DNA of 26,383 bases from an uncultured Oscillospiraceae bacterium (GTDB taxonomy: Bacteria > Bacillota > Clostridia > Oscillospirales > Oscillospiraceae): positions 1 to 26,383 of the forward strand of contig CAJTOM010000032.1 in NCBI GenBank assembly GCA_910577915.1. The letters run 5' to 3'. The position numbers were made by a program, and so were the translations under genes. This document shows positions 21,905 to 26,383 of the stretch, in pieces. The notes under the pieces are model-generated. The model was not told where the DNA came from. It did no database searches and saw nothing but the letters and a program-made list of their open reading frames with translations. Within the stretch, counting starts at the first letter, position 1; every line of letters begins with the position of its first letter.

Positions 21905-21944
21905 AAAACGAGGAGACCGGACATCGTCCAGGTCTCCTCGTTTT
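21905..21944. terminator. Bidirectional terminator between the Rieske gene and obgE
   Basis: AAAACGAGGAGACC (21905-21918) pairs with GGTCTCCTCGTTTT (21931-21944) around a 12-base loop. The terminal A/T pairs give a T-run in both directions. It lies just after the obgE stop. Confidence 0.88.
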
Positions 21945-21957
21945 ACGCTCTGTTCCG

Positions 21958-23238
<1,281 letters not shown>

Positions 23239-23438
23239 AGAAGGTCCTTTCTCGGCTTGCGCCGGGGATTGTGGGACGCAAAAGCCGTACCCATCGTCTC
23301 AGCACACATCCCTGCGGCCAAAATTACTTGCGGCTTCGCAAAAAAAGCGCCGCATATATCCGGTATTCCCGCGCCTTTCTGCCCTGCCGGCAGGATTTTG
23401 TCCTGTATATCTGCGCGCTTCGGCTGACGGTACGCTTC

Positions 23439-25001
23439 TCAGCCTTTCTGGGGCCGTCTCCGGCCGCGGCCGGCCCGCCGCCCGTCGGCAAAGGCCGCCA
23501 GACGGCCCACCCGGGGGGGATCAGAGGAGATGCGGCGCATGGTGGGTTCCGGCCGGGGCACGGGGATGGGGGCCGCCGCCTTGCTCCCCTTGGCGGGCTG
23601 GAGCATGGCGGGGTTGGGCACCGAGCGCTCCACCTTGAGAATCACGGCCTCGCGGTCCGGCGAGGGCATGCCGGCCGCCTTCTCCGCCGGGGCGGCCGGC
23701 GGCTTGGGCGCCGCCGGCCTTTTCGCCTTTATCGCCGGAACGACGGCCGCCTTGGGGGCGGCGGGAACCGCGGGGAGCCTCTGGGCCCTGGGCGCCGCCG
23801 GGACGCCGTCCGCGCGCTTCACGCGGCCCGCCCGCGGCTCCCGCTGCTTCTTGGGGGAGGCCTCCAGAATCTCCATGGGCCAGGGGTGGTCCTCCACCAC
23901 CGGCACCTTCTTCCTGGTGAGCTTCTCAATGTCCTTGAGATAGGCCAATTCGTCGTAGTTGCAGAAGCTGATGGCCACGCCGCTGCGGCCCGCCCGGCCC
24001 GTGCGGCCGATGCGGTGGACGTAGGTCTCCGGCACGTTGGGCAGCTCGTAGTTCACCACCGCCGCCAACTCGTTCACATCGATGCCCCGGGCGGCAATGT
24101 CCGTGGCCACCAGGACCCGGATGGCCCCGCTCTTGAAGCTGTCCAGGGCCCGGATACGGGCGGTCTGGCCCTTGTTGCCGTGGATGGCCATGGCGGCAAC
24201 GCCCGCCCGGCCCAGCTCCTTCACCACCCGGTCCGCCCCGTGCTTGGTGTTGGTGAACACCAGCACGCTGTCCAGGCGCTCGTCCTGAAGGACGTGCTGG
24301 AGCAGGAGCTTCTTGTTGCCCTTGTCCACCTTGTAGAGACGCTGCTCGATGGCGTCCACGGTGGAGGACTGGGGCGTCACCTCCACCCGGATGGGGTCCT
24401 TCAGAATCTGCTTGGAGAGCTCCGCGATCTCCTGGGGCATGGTGGCGGAGAACAGCAGGGTCTGCCGCTTCTCCGGCAGGCGGGCGATCACCCGGCGCAC
24501 ATCGTGGATGAATCCCATATCCAGCATCCGGTCCGCCTCGTCCAGCACAAAGGTCTCAATGGCGGAGAGGTCGATGTGACCCTGACTGCACAGGTCGTTG
24601 AGACGGCCCGGCGTGGCCACCAGCACGTCCACCCCCCGCTGCAGGGCCTCCACCTGGGGGGCCTGGCCCACGCCGCCGAAGATGACGGTATTCTGGATGC
24701 GCAGGTACTTGCCATACTGGTCAAAGCTCTCCTTTATCTGTAAAGCAAGCTCCCTTGTCGGCGTCAGCACCAGAGCGCGGATGGGCTTGTGGGACTTCCC
24801 TACCCGGCTGTTGAGCCGCTGGAGTATGGGGATGGCGAAGGCCGCCGTCTTGCCGGTGCCGGTCTGGGCGCAGCCAATCAGGTCTCCCCCCTTCAGCACG
24901 GTGGGGATGGACTGGGCCTGGATGGGCGACGGCACGGTGTACCCCAGTTCGTCCACCGCGCGGAGCAGCTGGGGCAGCAGGTTGAGTTCTTGAAAAGTCA
25001 T
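23439..25001 (-). CDS. DEAD-box ATP-dependent RNA helicase
   Basis: A 520-residue RNA helicase of the CshA/RhlE kind. All core motifs are present in order: Q motif (PSPIQAQSIP), I (AQTGTGKT), Ia (PTRELALQ), Ib (TPGRLND), II (DEAD in VLDEADRML), III (SATMP), IV (LVFTNTK), V (ATDIAARGID) and VI (HRIGRTGRAGRSG). From about residue 385 on follows a low-complexity tail rich in Ala, Pro, Lys and Arg ending in RRAGRGRRRPQKG, likely for RNA or ribosome contact. It should unwind RNA in decay or ribosome assembly, often important in the cold. The ATG at 25001 follows AAAAGGAA. It has its own promoter and a 5' leader hairpin. Confidence 0.94.
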   Translation of the reverse strand: MTFQELNLLPQLLRAVDELGYTVPSPIQAQSIPTVLKGGDLIGCAQTGTGKTAAFAIPILQRLNSRVGKSHKPIRALVLTPTRELALQIKESFDQYGKYLRIQNTVIFGGVGQAPQVEALQRGVDVLVATPGRLNDLCSQGHIDLSAIETFVLDEADRMLDMGFIHDVRRVIARLPEKRQTLLFSATMPQEIAELSKQILKDPIRVEVTPQSSTVDAIEQRLYKVDKGNKKLLLQHVLQDERLDSVLVFTNTKHGADRVVKELGRAGVAAMAIHGNKGQTARIRALDSFKSGAIRVLVATDIAARGIDVNELAAVVNYELPNVPETYVHRIGRTGRAGRSGVAISFCNYDELAYLKDIEKLTRKKVPVVEDHPWPMEILEASPKKQREPRAGRVKRADGVPAAPRAQRLPAVPAAPKAAVVPAIKAKRPAAPKPPAAPAEKAAGMPSPDREAVILKVERSVPNPAMLQPAKGSKAAAPIPVPRPEPTMRRISSDPPRVGRLAAFADGRRAGRGRRRPQKG

Positions 25002-25038
25002 AATGTTCCTTTTTCTATTAAAATCCGTTCAGAATGTA

Positions 25039-25056
25039 CCGCCCCTGATGGGGCGG
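25039..25056 (-). promoter_or_regulatory. Hairpin in the helicase 5' leader
   Basis: CCGCCCC (25039-25045) pairs with GGGGCGG (25050-25056) with a 4-base loop, between promoter and start codon. No T-run follows. It may affect messenger stability or translation. Confidence 0.45.
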
Positions 25057-25064
25057 CCCCGCTT

Positions 25065-25093
25065 ATTATATACGCTTTCCTCTGGAAATGCAA
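25065..25093 (-). promoter_or_regulatory. Promoter of the DEAD-box helicase gene
   Basis: On the minus strand: TTGCAT (25088-25093), 17 bases, TATAAT (25065-25070). The leader to the ATG is about 60 bases. Confidence 0.72.
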
Positions 25094-25396
25094 TCCCCTG
25101 ACCGCTTTTCCTCTCCGGATTGAGAAAAAGATGGAGGGGACGGCCGCCGGCTCCTGTCCATATTCCCTTGTCAAGGTGCGCTCTGTGCGGTCTTCTTGAC
25201 CCTGCCGCACGCGGCCCGGTACCCGGCCTAGTCGCACTTACTTTCGGACTTGGTTACTGCGGTGGTGGTGCTCCCTACAAACTGTAGGGCGGAAACGGGG
25301 GGAAGTTGTACGCCGGCGTGCAACGGGCTGAGAAATTTTTTCGCGTGTAGCAAAGAGTACGGCTCCCTTTATCTTCATAAAATCAATTTTTTCCCC

Positions 25397-25425
25397 TTGA
25401 CACGGGAGGTCTAATCTGGTAGACT
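25397..25425 (+). promoter_or_regulatory. Promoter of the blaI-type operon
   Basis: TTGACA (25397-25402), 17 bases, TAGACT (25420-25425), 40 bases before the GTG start. Confidence 0.7.
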
Positions 25426-25440
25426 ATCTATAAGGTCTAC
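25409..25440. promoter_or_regulatory. Probable BlaI-type operator
   Basis: Three half-sites alternate in orientation: GTCTA (25409-25413), GTAGAC (25419-25424) and GTCTAC (25435-25440). The last two form a perfect 6-bp dyad with a 10-base centre that overlaps the -10 box and the probable start point. This is the expected place for autorepression by the BlaI-type protein that follows. The half-site differs from the classical TACA/TGTA core of Staphylococcus. Confidence 0.55.
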
Positions 25441-25464
25441 TCTATTAAACCAAGGAGGTGCGCC

Positions 25465-25827
25465 GTGGATACGCCGAAAATTTTTGAGAGCGAGTTCCGC
25501 TTCTGCCAGATTCTCTGGGACCACGAGCCGGTGAGCAGCACCGAGCTGGTCAGGCTGTGCCGGGAGAGGCTGGGGTGGAAGAAATCCACCACCTACACCG
25601 TCATCAAGCGCCTGTCAGAGCGGGGGGTGGTGCGGCTGGAGAACGCCGTGGTCACAGCCCTGGTCTCCCGCCGCCAGGTCCAGCACAGCGAAAGCCGGGA
25701 GCTGGTGGACCGGGCCTTCGGCGGTTCCCTGCCCCAGTTCATCGCCGCCTTCGCCGGCGGCAGGCCCCTGAACAGAGAGGAGGCGGAGGAGATCCGCCGG
25801 CTCATCGACCAGTACGAGGAGGTGTGA
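25465..25827 (+). CDS. BlaI/MecI/CopY family winged-helix repressor
   Basis: A 120-residue repressor. The winged-helix DNA-binding domain is residues about 1-75, with the recognition helix WKKSTTYTVIKRLSERGVV and the wing ending VTALVSRRQ; the C-terminal half is the dimerisation helix pair. BlaI-type proteins repress their own operon until cleaved after a signal from an M56/BlaR1 membrane protease. The GTG at 25465 has AAGGAGG upstream. The M56 gene starts one base after its stop, the standard pair. Which other genes it controls cannot be seen; no beta-lactamase lies in the window. Confidence 0.92.
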   Translation: MDTPKIFESEFRFCQILWDHEPVSSTELVRLCRERLGWKKSTTYTVIKRLSERGVVRLENAVVTALVSRRQVQHSESRELVDRAFGGSLPQFIAAFAGGRPLNREEAEEIRRLIDQYEEV

Positions 25828-25828
25828 G

Positions 25829-26383
25829 ATGGAGCAGGTATTCTTGTCCTTCCTCAACCGGAGCATCGCGGCGGGGTGGCTGGTGCTGGCCCTGGTGCTG
25901 CTGCGCCCGGCGCTGAAAAAGGTCCCCAAGGCGGTGCGCTGCCTGCTGTGGGGGCTGGTGGGGGTGCGGCTGGTGTGCCCCTTTTCGCCGGAGAGCGCGC
26001 TGAGCCTTGTGCCCAGCGCCGAGGCGGTACCCCGGACGGCGCTGACCCGGCCCGCCCCCCAGATCGACACCGGCCTGGCCCTCTTCAACAGCACGGTCAA
26101 CGGCTATCTGGACAGCCGCTTCCGCGAGGCCGCCCCGCCCGCCGGACAGGCGCAGTCCATCGCCGCAGTCCTCGCCTGGGTGTGGATCGCGGGGGCGGCG
26201 CTGATGGGGCTGTGGGCGCTGGCGAGCTGGCTGCGGCTGCGGCGCAGGGTCGCCGCGGCGGTGCCGGACGGCGGCGGGGTATGGCTGTGCGACAGCATCG
26301 CCTCTCCCTTCCTGCTGGGGCTGCTACGGCCCCGCATCTATCTGCCCGCCGGGCTGGACGGCCGCAGCCGGGAATACGTCCTG
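25829..26383 (+). CDS. M56 family (BlaR1-type) membrane peptidase, partial at window end
   Basis: The first 185 codons only; the gene runs off the right edge. Visible are transmembrane helices near 13-30 (IAAGWLVLALVLL), 36-52 (RCLLWGLVGVRLVCP) and 108-132 (AVLAWVWIAGAALMGLWAL), then the M56 segment SPFLLGLLRPRIYLP (near 160-174), which precedes the zinc HExxH motif in this family. That motif lies beyond the window. It should sense a cell-wall signal and trigger loss of the BlaI-type repressor encoded one base upstream. The ATG at 25829 is translationally coupled, with GAGGAGGTG at the end of the previous gene. Whether a penicillin-binding sensor domain follows cannot be seen. Confidence 0.88.
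   Translation, partial: MEQVFLSFLNRSIAAGWLVLALVLLRPALKKVPKAVRCLLWGLVGVRLVCPFSPESALSLVPSAEAVPRTALTRPAPQIDTGLALFNSTVNGYLDSRFREAAPPAGQAQSIAAVLAWVWIAGAALMGLWALASWLRLRRRVAAAVPDGGGVWLCDSIASPFLLGLLRPRIYLPAGLDGRSREYVL

Larger units (their letters stand above)
25002..25464. other. 463-base gap with divergent promoters and hairpins
   Basis: Contains the helicase promoter and leader (minus) on the left and the blaI-type promoter (plus) on the right. Between them are two hairpins: CCCTACA (25273-25279) with TGTAGGG (25283-25289), and GTTGTACGCC (25305-25314) with GGCGTGCAAC (25315-25324, one mismatch). No gene with a ribosome binding site was seen; a 79-codon minus-strand frame at 24998-25237 spans the promoter and is rejected. 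Confidence 0.6.

Noticed and set aside
21742..21924. A 60-codon minus-strand frame rich in Lys, Arg and Gly
   Set aside because: No ribosome binding site and it begins inside the terminator hairpin at 21905-21944.
24998..25237. A 79-codon minus-strand frame upstream of the helicase
   Set aside because: It spans the helicase promoter and leader, has no ribosome binding site and lacks any domain.
25200..25400. Possible tRNA or small RNA in the gap before the blaI-type gene
   Set aside because: The hairpins do not fit a cloverleaf and no conserved T-loop or CCA end is present.

Overview
The window is GC-rich (mostly well above 60% by eye), with small intergenic spaces, strong AAAGGAG-type ribosome binding sites and many GTG starts (one TTG). 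Several genes belong to endospore formation (spoIIM, a spoIVFA-like/spoIVFB-like pair). The set ruvCAB plus a DUF6054 gene, yajC next to a TIGR04086 membrane protein, and BlaI/M56 regulators fits a spore-forming anaerobic Clostridia bacterium. My best guess is an Oscillospiraceae-type gut organism of the Flavonifractor/Lawsonibacter kind; this is inference from gene content, and no 16S rRNA is present. No tRNA, rRNA, CRISPR array, transposase or prophage gene was seen, so this looks like chromosomal core with a few lineage-specific inserts.

Layout. 1-711: a gene-poor left edge with hairpins, then a small Cro/C1-type regulator (minus) divergent from a small unknown protein (712-975, plus); a 12-base perfect palindrome lies over that gene's ribosome binding site. 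972-3646: Holliday-junction operon ruvC-ruvA-DUF6054-ruvB (minus) with its own promoter. 3589-3927: an intergenic stretch holding several hairpins, bounded by two 33-base direct repeats. 3928-7106: a GNAT-like acyltransferase-family gene translationally coupled to a three-module, MetH-like cobalamin methyltransferase. 7145-8835: spoIIM-xerD operon. 9126-10096: yajC-TIGR04086 operon, divergent from a PaaI-type thioesterase and a small membrane protein (10190-11017). 11057-15067: a minus-strand run cls, NUDIX, cobO, pepT. 15203-18448: pncB (NAD salvage) divergent from coaW-larE (CoA synthesis; sulfur transfer for the nickel-pincer cofactor). 18501-20167: M23/M50 pair resembling SpoIVFA/SpoIVFB, divergent from an FAD oxidoreductase with a C-terminal Rieske domain. 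21905-25093: obgE and a DEAD-box RNA helicase (minus). 25397-26383: BlaI-type repressor and the start of an M56/BlaR1-type sensor, cut by the window end.

Functional links. Cobalamin adenosylation (cobO) and a cobalamin-dependent methyltransferase both occur, so the cell uses B12. Two sporulation units are present, one preceded by a SigA-like promoter and the other by a sequence resembling a mother-cell SigE promoter. The most unusual items are the acyltransferase/short-MetH couple, the multi-hairpin intergenic element at 3660-3927, the intact zinc site in the SpoIVFA-like partner, the isolated three-cysteine LarE, and the DUF6054 gene built into the ruv operon.
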